DNA of 64,000 nucleotides, taken from the NCBI RefSeq assembly GCF_900108335.1, contig NZ_FNVT01000016.1:186001-250000 (forward strand), given 5' to 3'. Made by a program: the position numbers and the translations under genes. The stretch comes from Nonomuraea solani (GTDB lineage: Bacteria; Actinomycetota; Actinomycetes; Streptosporangiales; Streptosporangiaceae). Of this stretch, positions 1 through 9,313 are shown in pieces (positions within the stretch are counted from its first letter, which is position 1; each line of letters starts with the position of its first letter). The notes below the pieces were generated by a model. The model saw only the letters and a list, made by a program, of their open reading frames with translations, was not told the origin of the DNA and made no database searches.

Positions 1-755
1 CACGGGAGCTGTTCCTTGATGCCGGCGTCGCCGCCCCAGCCGGTGTTGAAGTGCTTCGCGCCGACGATCTTGCCGTTGCACAGGGCGGCGTCCCAGGACT
101 TGTCCGGGCTGCCCTGCGTGCACGTGCCACCGTAGCCGGCCGCCTTCCCGTACGCCTTTCCGGCGACGTCGGGGCTGGCGAAGCTCTGGCTGGTCGCCCA
201 GATGCCGCTGTCGATCACGCCGATGACCAGGTCCTCGCCCGCGCCCTGACCACGCGGGCCACCCGTGGGGCCGCCGAGCTGAGCCCAGAGGCCGCCCTGC
301 GCGTCGAGGCCCAGGAAGGCCGGTGTCGAGGACGTCGCGACGGACACCTTTTTGTCCTCGGTCACGGTCACGACGTCGGGTAACGCCCGCATCCTGGCCG
401 CCTGGGACGTGGTCATCCTGGCGGCGAAACCGCCGTAGGAGTACACGTACTCGTAGAGCTTCTTGCCGCCGGTCTTCTTGAGCGCGGCGTCGTGCCGGCT
501 CTTCAGGTGACCGACGTATTCGGTCACCTCGGCCGAGCGGGGTTCGATCTTCTCGCCCCGCTCGGGCTTGGTCTTCGGCAGACCGGCCACGTCCCCCTCG
601 TACGTCGCGACGGGGTCAGGGGCCATCTGCACGATGTAGGTCTTCTGGTCCTCCGCGGCGGCCACGGCCGTGCTCGGCCAGGCGAGCCCGGCCAGCGCGA
701 GCCCGGTCACCGCCACCAGCCGTCTGGGGATTCCCGGAGATTTGGACAGATCCAT
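1..755 (-). CDS. Secreted S8 (subtilisin-like) serine peptidase, N-terminal part
   Basis: The frame runs off the left edge, so only about 251 N-terminal residues are present. It opens with a short basic stretch and a hydrophobic segment ending near AVAAAED (Sec signal peptide). Residues about 38-135 look like an inhibitor I9 propeptide (YIVQMAPDP, then YEYVYSYGGFAARMT). The catalytic domain begins with VIGVIDSGIW, which holds the aspartate of the Asp-His-Ser triad in the form seen in cucumisin-like subtilisins; the His and Ser parts lie outside the window. The ATG at 755 follows GGAGG at a good distance. Expected role: an exported protease maturing by propeptide cleavage. The nearest gene is divergent. 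Confidence 0.85.
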   Translation of the reverse strand, partial: MDLSKSPGIPRRLVAVTGLALAGLAWPSTAVAAAEDQKTYIVQMAPDPVATYEGDVAGLPKTKPERGEKIEPRSAEVTEYVGHLKSRHDAALKKTGGKKLYEYVYSYGGFAARMTTSQAARMRALPDVVTVTEDKKVSVATSSTPAFLGLDAQGGLWAQLGGPTGGPRGQGAGEDLVIGVIDSGIWATSQSFASPDVAGKAYGKAAGYGGTCTQGSPDKSWDAALCNGKIVGAKHFNTGWGGDAGIKEQLP

Positions 756-828
756 CGTCGCCCCTCCATGCGTCACCGCGCATCACGCGGACGATCGCCG
801 AGGCTATTGAGGGGCGGGCCGGGTCGGC

Positions 829-847
829 ATCCGTACCGTATACGGAT
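829..847. promoter_or_regulatory. Inverted repeat in divergent promoter region
   Basis: A perfect 7-bp inverted repeat (ATCCGTA / TACGGAT, 5-bp spacer) lies in the AT-rich gap between the divergent peptidase and LuxR-family genes. It could be an operator for either. Nothing else in the sequence identifies the binding protein. Confidence 0.3.
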
Positions 848-933
848 TTTTGGGCATTACTTAACGGCAGTTGACGATCCGGTAGCCTATTTGCGCTGAC
901 ATGCCGCCATTAGCGCAGGTAGGGGGTGGCCGC

Positions 934-3816
934 ATGCCCCATGTCGCCCCCTCGGGCTCGCTCTCGGGCTCGCTCTCTGGCGTGCTCATCGGCCGCCGGG
1001 CCGAGCTAGCGCTCCTGCGTACCGTCATCGCCGCCCCTCCCTCGCTCGCCCTGATCGAGGGCGAGGCGGGGATCGGCAAGAGCCGCCTGGTCGCGGAGCT
1101 GTTCGCGGCGCCCGACCTGGCCGGGACGCGCCGCCTGGTGGGCCAGTGCGAGCAACTGCAGGAGCCCCTGCCGCTCTCCCCGCTGCTCGACGCCTTCCGC
1201 CTGGCCGGGGCGGAGCTGGTCCGGTCGAGGCCGCCGAACCCGGTGATCGGGGCGCTGGCGCCGCTGCTGCCCGAGATCGCCGAGCACCTGCCGCCGCCGC
1301 TGCCCCCGCTGCCCGACCAGCGGGCCGAGCGGCACCGCGTGTTCCGCGCGGCCGTCGCCCTGCTGGAGCATCTGAGCCCGCTGGTGCTCGTGCTGGAGGA
1401 CGTGCACTGGGCCGACGGCGGCACCCACGACTTCCTGGCCTTCCTCGCCGCGCACCAGCCGCGCGACCTGACCGTCATCCTCACCGTACGCACCGAATCG
1501 GGGTCGCTGCCCATCCGCGAGGCGTTCGCCCGCGCGCCGTCGGGCCCCGCCCGGACGGTCGGTCTGACCCCGCTGAGCCCGCCCGAGGTGGAGGAGCTCG
1601 CGCGGAGCATCCTCAAGACCGAACTCCCCCGTACGTTCGCCGCGCCTCTCTACGAGAAGACCGGCGGCATCCCGTTCGTCGTGGAGGAGGTGCTGCGCAC
1701 GCTGCTGGAGCGGCTGCCCGCGAGCGAGATCCCGGCCCACCCCGACACGCTCGCCGGGCTGGCCGTGCCGACCGTGCTGCGCGACGTCGTGCTGCAGCGC
1801 CTGTCGTCGCTCGACGAGCCGGAGCGGGAGATCGTCGGGGCCGCCGCCGTCATCGGCATGACCCCCGACGACCGGGTGCTCGCGGAGGTCACCGACCGCA
1901 GCCCGCCGGAGGTCGCCAAGGCGCTGGCGAAGGCGCAGGCGGTCGGGCTGCTGCACGAGGAGGACGGCCGCAGCCGCTTCCGGCACACGCTCGCCCGGCA
2001 GATCGTGTACGAGTCCGTGGCCGCCCCCGGCCGCCGCTGGCTGCATCTGCGGACCGCGCGGGCCCTGGAGTCCGGCGACGGGCCTCGGCCGGTGGCCCGG
2101 CTCGCCCACCACTTCCGGCACGCGGGGCGTACCGCGGACTTCGTGGGCAACGCGGAGGCCGCCGCCGACACGGCGCTCGCCCACGGCAACGACGCCACGG
2201 CGGCGCGGTTCCTGCTGCAGGCGCTGGAGGTCGGGGAGCTGTCGCGCGACGTACGCGTGCGGCTGGCCGTCAAGCTCGGCCGGGTGGCGGTGGACGGGCT
2301 GGCGCACGCGCAGGCCGTACCGATCCTGGAACGCCTGCTGGCCACCGAGCCGCTGCCCGCGGACCCGCGCGGCGAGCTGCGCTTGGCCCTCGGCCGCCTG
2401 CTGCGCCAGCACGGGGAGGCGCGGGCCGGCTACCTGCAGATCGAGCGCGCCGTCGACGATCTCGGTGACCGGCCGTCGCTGCTCGGCCGCGCCCTCGCCG
2501 TCCTGGCCGCGCCCGAGACCGTCGTGGACCGGCACATCAGCGAGCACGCCGCGCGCTGCGACGAGGCGGAACAGGTGGCCCGCCGCAGCGGCGACCCCGA
2601 CATCGGCGTCGCGGTACGCATCGCGCGCGCCTCCCTCCTGCTCGAACAGGGCGACCCGGAGAGCTGGCGGCTGATCGACGACCTGCTCCGCGACGACCAC
2701 CTGCGCGCCTCCCCCCGTGAGCACGCCCGCGCCTGCCTGAACTGGGCCCAGGGCGCCCTGCACGTCGGCCGCCTGGAACGCGCCGAAGCCCTGCTCGCGG
2801 AGGGCCGCCAGGTGGCCGGGCAGGCCGAATACCTGCGGGTGGCGGAGGTCGTCGAGCTGGTGAGGGCCGCCGTGGACCGGGCGGCGGGGCGGTGGGACGG
2901 GCTGGAGGGCCGGGTGCGGCTGCTGGGCGGCGCGTCGGCCGGCTTCGCGGCGGCCTCCCTTGACTCCCGCCTGCTGCGCGGTGCCCTGCTGGCCGCCACG
3001 GGGCCGGCCGAGGAGGCGGTCGCGTGCCTCACGGAGGTGATCGCTCTCGCCGAGCGGGTCGGCGCGGTGTGGCCGCTCATCCCGGCCAGGATGACGATGT
3101 CCCGGCTCCTGCTCACCCTCGACGACGCCACCGGCGCCGCCGACCACGCCACGGCCGCGCTCGCGCTGGTCAGGGCGAAGGGGAACTGGGTGTGGGGCGC
3201 CGAAAGCGTCCTGTGCCTGGTGGACGCACTAGGGGCTGGGGCCGGGGCTGACGCGGGGCCGGCGGATGGCGCCGGGGCCGGGCTGGTGGCGGAGTTGGCG
3301 GCCGGGATCGACGGGGCCGACGCGCCGCTCGCGCAGGCCGCGCTGCTCACCGCGCGGGCCGTGGTGGCGCCGGAGGAGGCCGATGGCCTGCTGGAGCGGG
3401 CGCTGGTCACGCTGCGGGAGGCCGGGCTGCGGTACGAGGAGGCGCTGGTGAGCGAACGCCTGGGCCGATGGCGCTGCGAGCACGGATCCGCTGACGGCGG
3501 GCGGGCCCTGGAGGACGCGTTGCGCGCGTTCGGGGCGATGGGGGCGGACCGGGACATCGCCCGCGTCTCCCGGATCATGCGGCAGAACGGCGTGCCCATC
3601 CCGTACCCGTGGCGAGGCGGGCGGCCGTCGCACGGGCAGACGTTGTCGTCACGCGAGCGCGAGGTGGCGCTGCTGGCGGCGGCCGGGAAGACGAACCAGG
3701 AGATCGCGGACGAGCTGTTCCTGTCACGGCGGACGGTCGAGAGCCACGTCGCCAGCGCCCTGCGCAAACTCGGCCTGCCCTCACGCAAGGACCTGCGGAC
3801 CCTCCCACCCGACTGA
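934..3816 (+). CDS. Large ATP-binding LuxR-family (LAL-type) transcriptional regulator
   Basis: A protein of 960 residues with the LAL layout. An AAA ATPase lies near the N-terminus, with Walker A GEAGIGKS at about 43-50 and Walker B LVLVLEDVHWAD at about 151-161. A long alpha-helical, TPR-like middle of roughly 500 residues follows. The C-terminal LuxR helix-turn-helix reads LSSREREVALLAAAGKTNQEIADELF and continues with RTVESHVASALRKLG. An in-frame ATG lies at 901, but only the ATG at 934 has a ribosome site (AGGGGG, 7 nt upstream), so I use 934. Proteins of this class sense ligands through the ATPase and TPR region and often act as pathway activators. The target is unknown here; the divergent peptidase gene is one candidate. 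Confidence 0.88.
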   Translation: MPHVAPSGSLSGSLSGVLIGRRAELALLRTVIAAPPSLALIEGEAGIGKSRLVAELFAAPDLAGTRRLVGQCEQLQEPLPLSPLLDAFRLAGAELVRSRPPNPVIGALAPLLPEIAEHLPPPLPPLPDQRAERHRVFRAAVALLEHLSPLVLVLEDVHWADGGTHDFLAFLAAHQPRDLTVILTVRTESGSLPIREAFARAPSGPARTVGLTPLSPPEVEELARSILKTELPRTFAAPLYEKTGGIPFVVEEVLRTLLERLPASEIPAHPDTLAGLAVPTVLRDVVLQRLSSLDEPEREIVGAAAVIGMTPDDRVLAEVTDRSPPEVAKALAKAQAVGLLHEEDGRSRFRHTLARQIVYESVAAPGRRWLHLRTARALESGDGPRPVARLAHHFRHAGRTADFVGNAEAAADTALAHGNDATAARFLLQALEVGELSRDVRVRLAVKLGRVAVDGLAHAQAVPILERLLATEPLPADPRGELRLALGRLLRQHGEARAGYLQIERAVDDLGDRPSLLGRALAVLAAPETVVDRHISEHAARCDEAEQVARRSGDPDIGVAVRIARASLLLEQGDPESWRLIDDLLRDDHLRASPREHARACLNWAQGALHVGRLERAEALLAEGRQVAGQAEYLRVAEVVELVRAAVDRAAGRWDGLEGRVRLLGGASAGFAAASLDSRLLRGALLAATGPAEEAVACLTEVIALAERVGAVWPLIPARMTMSRLLLTLDDATGAADHATAALALVRAKGNWVWGAESVLCLVDALGAGAGADAGPADGAGAGLVAELAAGIDGADAPLAQAALLTARAVVAPEEADGLLERALVTLREAGLRYEEALVSERLGRWRCEHGSADGGRALEDALRAFGAMGADRDIARVSRIMRQNGVPIPYPWRGGRPSHGQTLSSREREVALLAAAGKTNQEIADELFLSRRTVESHVASALRKLGLPSRKDLRTLPPD

Positions 3817-3829
3817 CGCCGGCACTCCG

Positions 3830-4495
3830 TCACTCGGTCATTCTGGTGGTGATCACGCGGTGTTCCCATGCCCAGGCGGCGACCTCGACCCGGTTGCGCA
3901 GGCCCAGTTTGGCCTGGACGGTGGACACGTGGCCTTTGACGGTGCTGAGTGAGATGCACAGCTCGTCGGAGATCTGCCGGTTGCTGTGGCCCTGGGCGAT
4001 CGCGCGGACGACCTCCGTCTCCCGGTCGGACAACCGCTGGGCGACCGCGCGATCCGGGCCCGGGCCGTTGGCCGCGAAGTGGCGCAGCAGCCGGAGGGTG
4101 ACCGACGGCGAGATCAGCACGTCGCCCGCGTGGGCCGCCCGGACCGCCTCGACGAGCAGGTCGGGGCCGGCGTCCTTGAGTACGAAGCCGGCCGCGCCCC
4201 CGCGCAGCGCCCCGTAGACGTACGCGTCGAGGTCGAACGTGGTCACCACGACCACCCGCAGCGGGTCGAAGACGGCCGGGCCCGCCAGGGCGGAGGTGAC
4301 CTCGATGCCGTCGAGGCGGGGCATCTGGACGTCCACCAGGCACACGTCGGGGCGCAGTCTGCGAGCCAGGGCGACGGCCTCGGCGCCGTCCGCGGCCTCG
4401 GCGACCACGGTGATGTCGGGCTGGTCCTCCAGGATGAGGCGCAGGCAGTCGCGGATCATCGGCTGGTCGTCGGCCAGCAGGACCGTGATGCTCAT
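3830..4495 (-). CDS. NarL/FixJ-family response regulator
   Basis: A 221-residue two-domain response regulator. The receiver domain has the acidic pair DD at 9-10, phosphoacceptor Asp55 (VCLVDVQMP), Thr85/Thr86 and Lys107 (FVLKDAG). The output domain is a LuxR-type helix-turn-helix (LSDRETEVVRAIAQGHSN, later STVKGHVSTVQAKLG). Its ATG overlaps the stop of the upstream kinase by 4 nt (ATGA), so the two are translated as a pair. It converges on the LuxR regulator gene with only 13 nt between stops. The target genes cannot be read from the sequence. Confidence 0.92.
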   Translation of the reverse strand: MSITVLLADDQPMIRDCLRLILEDQPDITVVAEAADGAEAVALARRLRPDVCLVDVQMPRLDGIEVTSALAGPAVFDPLRVVVVTTFDLDAYVYGALRGGAAGFVLKDAGPDLLVEAVRAAHAGDVLISPSVTLRLLRHFAANGPGPDRAVAQRLSDRETEVVRAIAQGHSNRQISDELCISLSTVKGHVSTVQAKLGLRNRVEVAAWAWEHRVITTRMTE

Positions 4496-5607
4496 CGGCC
4501 TCTTTCGGGGAGCGGGAGGGTGGCGAGGACGGTCCAGCCGCCTCCACCCGGGCGCGGACCCGCGGTCAGGGTGCCGCCGAAGGCTTCGGCGCGTTCGCGC
4601 ATGCCGACCAGGCCGTAGCCGCCCTTCTCACCACGGTGCGGACGGGGGCCGGGGGTCTTGTCGGCGATCTCGACGGTCAGGGCGTGCCGGTCTCGTGCGA
4701 CGGTGACGGTGACCGACGTGGCGTTCGGGGCGTGGCGGGAGATATTGGTCAGGGACTCCTGGACGACGCGGTAGACGGTGCCGGCCACCTCGGGCGGCAG
4801 GGGGCGCCCGCCTGAGGGGAGCCGCAGGCGTACCGGAGGGCCGTTGAAGTGGCCGACCAGCTCGTCGAGCTCGAACTCGCCGGTGGGAGCGGTGCCGCCG
4901 GGTTCGCGTAACAGGCCGACGACGCGGCGGGTCGCGGCCAGGGCGTCGGAGCCGGCCGACTCGATGTCCGCCAGCGAGCCGGGGACCTTCTCCGGGTGCT
5001 TGCCGGCGACCAGCCGGGCGGCCTGGGCCTGGAGGACGACACAGGTGACGTGGTGGGCGACGACGTCGTGCAGCTCTCTGGCCAGGGCGAGGCGTTCGTG
5101 GCGGCGTACGCGCTCGGCGACGGTCCGGCGGCGGGCGGCCAGCAGGCGCGGCCCCAGACCGGCCGCGAGGGCGGCGAGCCAGCAGGCGCCGTTCAGCATC
5201 GCCACCGTGGCGTGGGAGGAGACGGAGGTCAGGGCCGCGGCCAGGCTGCCGCCGACCACCGCGAGGCCGCCCGCCGCCACCGCGACCGCCTGCCGGACGG
5301 GCAGCACCCTGACGGCGGAGCCGACCAGCACCGCCAGGCTCAGCGCCAGGCCGGGGCCGGGCTCGGCGGGCAGCTCGGCCAGCCGGGCGACCAGGATGGC
5401 GGCCGCCGCGACGACCATGCCCGCGACCGCCGCCCACAACCGATGACGGTGGCGGACCAGCACGATCGCGCAGCCCACCGTCCCGGCGGCGCAGTCGAAC
5501 CGCCAGTAGGACCCGCCCCAGGTCTCCGCGATCCGGGCGGCCGCGGAAACGGTCACCACCGCGAGCCCGGCGCCCAGCCCGGCATTCCACAACCACCGCA
5601 CACGCAC
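4492..5607 (-). CDS. Membrane sensor histidine kinase (HisKA_3 type)
   Basis: A 371-residue kinase of the NarX/DesK class. About five hydrophobic segments fill residues 10-155. The dimerisation and phosphoacceptor helix reads RLALARELHDVVAHHVTCVV, with His180 as the likely phosphorylated residue. The HATPase_c domain has the N-box VVQESLTNISRHA and a G-box near KGGYGLVGMRERAEAFGG. The start is GTG at 5607. It is the partner of the overlapping response regulator downstream. There is no large extracellular domain, so it probably senses a membrane-associated signal. Confidence 0.9.
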   Translation of the reverse strand: MRVRWLWNAGLGAGLAVVTVSAAARIAETWGGSYWRFDCAAGTVGCAIVLVRHRHRLWAAVAGMVVAAAAILVARLAELPAEPGPGLALSLAVLVGSAVRVLPVRQAVAVAAGGLAVVGGSLAAALTSVSSHATVAMLNGACWLAALAAGLGPRLLAARRRTVAERVRRHERLALARELHDVVAHHVTCVVLQAQAARLVAGKHPEKVPGSLADIESAGSDALAATRRVVGLLREPGGTAPTGEFELDELVGHFNGPPVRLRLPSGGRPLPPEVAGTVYRVVQESLTNISRHAPNATSVTVTVARDRHALTVEIADKTPGPRPHRGEKGGYGLVGMRERAEAFGGTLTAGPRPGGGGWTVLATLPLPERGR

Positions 5608-5732
5608 ACGGTAGGGGCCCCGGCGCCGGGCGGGTACCGGTCAAAAGTACGGTCCTGGATCCTGCTTCCGGCCGAGTGGGCGACGGTCAACCGCGTATTT
5701 ACACGTTTTCACCGGGTTGTTAGGTTCACAGT

Positions 5733-5746
5733 TGACAACGTTGTCA
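5733..5746. promoter_or_regulatory. Perfect 14-bp palindromic operator candidate
   Basis: TGACAACGTTGTCA is a perfect palindrome with a central CG, 31 bp upstream of the ATG of the glycoside-hydrolase-like gene. This size, symmetry and AACGTT core match operators of LacI-family sugar regulators in actinomycetes (family knowledge). Its left part also reads TTGACA, so it may overlap a -35 element and act as a repression site. Confidence 0.5.
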
Positions 5747-5777
5747 CCCCCCGTCCCTCCCTCCCGAGGAGCAGTGA

Positions 5778-7793
5778 ATGGTGTCACGACGTAGTTTCCT
5801 GTGGGCGAACGGCCTGGCCCTCGCGGCCGGTGGCCTCGGGCTCACCGTGTCCGGCCCCGCCGCCGCCGCGACCCGTACCGCCGCCCCCTTACTCCCCGGC
5901 TTCGGCCGCCCCACCCGGCTGGACTTCGCCGACATCGCCACCCTCCACGGGAACGACCAGCTTCTCCTGACCACCCTCCAGGGCGTCGTCAACCGCCGGC
6001 GCCCGCGCCTCTACTTCAACTACAACGCCGAGAACTACGACGTCGCCTGGCTGTCCAGCACCGGCGCCGCCGTCACCCGCCACGAGCGCCCCCTGGACCT
6101 GATCGCCCGCTACCGCGGCGAGGTCCGCGGCGCGATCCTGCACGACCCGGCCGTCCCCGACTCGGTCAACGTCGCCACCACCCTCGCCGGCCTGGAGAAC
6201 GCCGTCGCCGCCACCGCCGACCAGGCCACCGAGTACGGCCTCGAAGTCATCTCCGACCTGCGCGGCCGGTTCGACCCCGGCGACGTCCTGGCCACCTACC
6301 GCTGGCAGCTCGACACCCTGTTCCCCCGCTGCACCCAGGCCCTGCTCAGCGGCCTGCCTCCGACCAGGACGGTACGGGTCGACGGCGTCCAGTGGCGCGA
6401 GGTCGCCAGGGAGACCGAGCGCGTCAGGGACTCCTCCAACCGCGAGGTGCGCACGTTCGACCTCAGCCAGGAGCTGACCGGCCAGGACGGCGTCTACCTG
6501 CGCTTCCAGGACTCCCTCGGCGACGACGGCTGGGGCGCCTCGGTCGGCGCGGTCAAGGTGCTGGCCGACGGCGCCCAGATCGCCGCCTTCACCCCGGGTA
6601 CGGACGGCGAGGCCGCGTACCTGTTCGACGGCCTCAACTCGGCCATCGGCGGGGACGCCAACCGCTTCGCCGACGGTGGCAACTACTTCATCTACCGCTT
6701 CGTGGCGCCCGCCGGCACCCGGCAACTGCGGGTCGAGGTGGACCTGTGGAACCAGTTCCTGGTCACCGCCGCCACCACCGCCCCGACGCGCGTCGAGCCG
6801 TTCCCCTACTTCCGCGACTACACGGTCGCGACGCGCGCCATGGTCTTCTGGCTGCCGCCCTCCGGCCGGACCGGCGAGCTGCTCGACGAGATCCTCGGCA
6901 GGGTCAGGCCGACCACGCCCTACGCGGGCTGGTTCTCCAACGACGTGGCCGGGGAGTGGGGCGGCGTGGACCGGGCCTCACAGCACGCCGTCGAGGTCGT
7001 GCCCGCCGACTACTACATGAACGCCACCGTGCACGCGGGCGTCCAGGCCAAGATCTCCGACCGGGTACGCCCGAGGCCCCGGGCCACCCTCCGCAACCGG
7101 GTCTACCTCACGCTCACCGTGGGCGAGGGCGACAACATCCAGTACTGCCAGCGGCACATGCGGCGGCTGTGGGACGATCCGGCCCGCGGTGACGTACCGA
7201 CGAACTGGACGGTCAGCCCACTGCTGGCCGAGATCGGTCCCGCGCTGCTGGCGCACTACCAGCGCACGGCCACCGCCAACGACCTGCTGATCGCGGGCCC
7301 GTCCGGCGCTGGCTACACCTACCCCGGCTCCTGGCCCGCGTCCGCCCTGGACGCCTACACCAAGCTGACCGGGCGGTTCCTGCGGCGTACCGGGATGGAC
7401 CTGGTGTACGCCTACAACCAGCGCAACGCCGCGGGTGACGGCTGGGTGCCGTTCGACGAGCGGATCGTGGCGTCGTACCGGAAGAACACGCCGCTGCGCG
7501 GCATCGTGCAGTCGTGGGAGACCGGTGACCTGCGGTTCCGCGCGGCCGGGATTCCCGTGATCGGGAATTTCTCACCGCAGGGCAAGGCCCAGGAGTACCG
7601 GGACACCCTCGTCAAGCGGATCGAGGGGTGGGACGGGCGGGCGCCGCTGTTCATCGCGGGCGCGGTCAACGCCTGGAACTGGACGCCCACCGACATCGCC
7701 GAGCTCGGGACGCTACTCGCCGAGCCCTTCGAGATCGTCCGCGGTGACACCTTCTTCGCGCTGCTCGGCGAGCACCTTCACGCCCAGAGGTAG
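5778..7793 (+). CDS. Tat-exported GxGYxYP-family putative glycoside hydrolase
   Basis: A 671-residue exported protein. The N-terminus has a twin-arginine signal (SRRSFLWANG, a hydrophobic stretch, then GPAAAA). The hallmark motif of the GxGYxYP family is visible as SGAGYTYPGSWP near residue 512. The N-terminal region matches the usual domain that precedes it (DIATLHGNDQLLLTTLQGVVNR). Between them, residues about 210-340 look like a beta-sandwich carbohydrate-binding insert (VYLRFQDSLGDDGWGASVGAV). GGAG lies upstream of the ATG. Members are placed among glycoside hydrolases by family knowledge, but the reaction is generally not established. The LacI-type palindrome upstream supports sugar-dependent control. 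Confidence 0.82.
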   Translation: MVSRRSFLWANGLALAAGGLGLTVSGPAAAATRTAAPLLPGFGRPTRLDFADIATLHGNDQLLLTTLQGVVNRRRPRLYFNYNAENYDVAWLSSTGAAVTRHERPLDLIARYRGEVRGAILHDPAVPDSVNVATTLAGLENAVAATADQATEYGLEVISDLRGRFDPGDVLATYRWQLDTLFPRCTQALLSGLPPTRTVRVDGVQWREVARETERVRDSSNREVRTFDLSQELTGQDGVYLRFQDSLGDDGWGASVGAVKVLADGAQIAAFTPGTDGEAAYLFDGLNSAIGGDANRFADGGNYFIYRFVAPAGTRQLRVEVDLWNQFLVTAATTAPTRVEPFPYFRDYTVATRAMVFWLPPSGRTGELLDEILGRVRPTTPYAGWFSNDVAGEWGGVDRASQHAVEVVPADYYMNATVHAGVQAKISDRVRPRPRATLRNRVYLTLTVGEGDNIQYCQRHMRRLWDDPARGDVPTNWTVSPLLAEIGPALLAHYQRTATANDLLIAGPSGAGYTYPGSWPASALDAYTKLTGRFLRRTGMDLVYAYNQRNAAGDGWVPFDERIVASYRKNTPLRGIVQSWETGDLRFRAAGIPVIGNFSPQGKAQEYRDTLVKRIEGWDGRAPLFIAGAVNAWNWTPTDIAELGTLLAEPFEIVRGDTFFALLGEHLHAQR

Positions 7794-8122
7794 TCGTGGC
7801 GGGGCGAGGCCGGCGTGACGTGGACCTGGCCGTCGCGTACCTGCCATTCGGTCTGCCCGTCGGCTTCGTGGAAGGCGAGGAACAACCCGCACACGCGGTC
7901 GCCGTCCGCGTCGACGGCGGGCAGGGCGGCGATGCGGCGGAGCCGGTCGAGCACGTCGTCGACCTCGCCCGCGCGCACCGCCCTGGCGTAGCAGGCGGCC
8001 TCCAGCCAGCCGCCGTCGGGGAAGGTCCAGCCCGCCGGGTCGCCCTCCTCGATGATGTGCTCGGCCTCCGACCGCTGGCCGTGGAATTCGAGCCAGCCTC
8101 GTACGTACACCCATGTGCCCAT
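7778..8122 (-). CDS. Conserved hypothetical protein, 114 residues
   Basis: A small acidic, Trp-rich protein (MGTWVYVRGWLEFHGQ, then GWTFPDGGWLEAACYARAV). It has no membrane segment and no known catalytic motif. The phrase AEHIIEEGDPAGWTFPDGGW resembles small actinobacterial proteins of unknown role. Its 3' end overlaps the convergent hydrolase gene by 16 bp. I do not assign a function. Confidence 0.6.
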   Translation of the reverse strand: MGTWVYVRGWLEFHGQRSEAEHIIEEGDPAGWTFPDGGWLEAACYARAVRAGEVDDVLDRLRRIAALPAVDADGDRVCGLFLAFHEADGQTEWQVRDGQVHVTPASPRHDYLWA

Positions 8123-8162
8123 GACGACATGATCCTCGGTGGCCCGCCTTTATTGTTCTGCC

Positions 8163-8630
8163 ATGACGCCTAACCTTCGCCTTGTCCCTATCACGCCCGC
8201 CAACATTGACTCCGCCATCGCGGTAAAAGTCCGCCCCGACCAGGAGCGCCTCGTGTCGCCGGTGGTGAAGTCGCTGGCGGAGGCGTACGTGTATCCGCAG
8301 GCGGCCTGGCCACGCCTCATCCTCGATGGCGATCTTCCCGTGGGGTTCCTCATGGCGTTCCTCGAACTCGACTGGAACGGCAAGGGGGTCGACTTCCGTT
8401 CCGGTCTGTGGCGGCTCAACGTCACCCCTGACGCGCAGGGGCGCGGGGTCGGCCGCTTCGCCGTCGAGTCGGTGGCCGCCGAGGTCAGGCGGCGTGGCGC
8501 CACTCAGATGTACGTCACGTGGGAGCCCGGCGACGGAGGGCCCGAGGGGTTCTACCGCAAGCTCGGGTTCCAGCTCACGGGTGAGGAGAGTGGGGGGCAG
8601 ACGGTGGGCGTACTGGATCTGAAGGGGTGA
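8163..8630 (+). CDS. GNAT-family N-acetyltransferase
   Basis: A 155-residue GNAT fold. The acetyl-CoA pyrophosphate loop is visible as VTPDAQGRGVGRFAVESVAAEV (motif Q/RxxGxG/A), followed by the late motif EGFYRKLGFQLTG. The N-terminal LRLVPITPANIDSAIAVKV resembles spermidine/spermine-type acetyltransferases. There is no ribosome site before the ATG at 8163, and a TATTGT hexamer lies close upstream, so the transcript may be leaderless. The substrate is unknown. Confidence 0.8.
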   Translation: MTPNLRLVPITPANIDSAIAVKVRPDQERLVSPVVKSLAEAYVYPQAAWPRLILDGDLPVGFLMAFLELDWNGKGVDFRSGLWRLNVTPDAQGRGVGRFAVESVAAEVRRRGATQMYVTWEPGDGGPEGFYRKLGFQLTGEESGGQTVGVLDLKG

Positions 8631-9264
8631 GAGCGGCCATGAGCTTGCGGGTGAAGCGGTGCAGGTGCGGGTCGAGCCGTTCGATCGGCTCTTCGAGCAA
8701 CCGAGGCGGCGTCACCCATCTGATGCCCGTGAACTCGGCCTGGTCGAAGGTCGTCACCTGGTCGATGTCGAGGACGTACCAGAGCGACACGTCGGTGTGG
8801 GGGCCTTCGCCGCGCGTCCGGGTGACGGTGACGAAGAAGGGCCGCTCACCGAACCGCGGGTGCGCCACCGCCGGTAGGTGCAGCTCCTCCGCGCACTCCC
8901 GCACCACCGTCTCCCACGGGTCCTCCCCCGGTTCGACATGCCCGCCGCTGGGCAGCCACAGGCCGGCGGCGCGGTGGGCGACCAGCAGCAGTTCCTCGCG
9001 CGGGCTCAGGCCCACGAAATAGCTCACCAGGTGGGGGTCGGGGATGTCGGGCTTGCGGGTACGGTACAGCGGCGCGCCGGAGCCGATCCACGCCAGCACC
9101 TCGGCGACGTGCCCGGCCTCCTGCCGATCCCATGGAGCGATGGCTCCAACCTGCCGGGCCAGGGCCACGGCACGGGGGTTCGACCTCCGCCCACTGACAC
9201 GCGCCACCACGCGGCGGAGTAAGGCGGCGAACGCGATCGCCTTGGCGGACATGCGGGAGATCAT
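8575..9264 (-). CDS. NUDIX hydrolase
   Basis: The NUDIX box is complete: GHVEPGEDPWETVVRECAEELHL, matching Gx5Ex7REUxEExGU except for the final positions. It would hydrolyse a nucleoside-diphosphate-linked substrate using a divalent metal. An N-terminal helical part (IAPWDRQEAGHVAEVLAWI) precedes it. The start is uncertain: a longer frame opens at 9333 but would run into the upstream gene; ATG 9264 or 9252 is more likely. The 3' end overlaps the convergent GNAT gene by 56 bp. Confidence 0.78.
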   Translation of the reverse strand: MISRMSAKAIAFAALLRRVVARVSGRRSNPRAVALARQVGAIAPWDRQEAGHVAEVLAWIGSGAPLYRTRKPDIPDPHLVSYFVGLSPREELLLVAHRAAGLWLPSGGHVEPGEDPWETVVRECAEELHLPAVAHPRFGERPFFVTVTRTRGEGPHTDVSLWYVLDIDQVTTFDQAEFTGIRWVTPPRLLEEPIERLDPHLHRFTRKLMAALTPSDPVRPPSAPHSPHP

Positions 9265-9313
9265 TCCATGCTCTGGAGTGCCACACTCATGGCGGCACCC
9301 CACCGCCACGGGG

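Noticed and set aside
1006-4547. Very long minus-strand open frames opposite the LAL regulator gene
   Set aside because: They arise from third-position GC bias; products are Arg/Gly/Pro-rich without domains, while the plus strand encodes a complete LAL protein.
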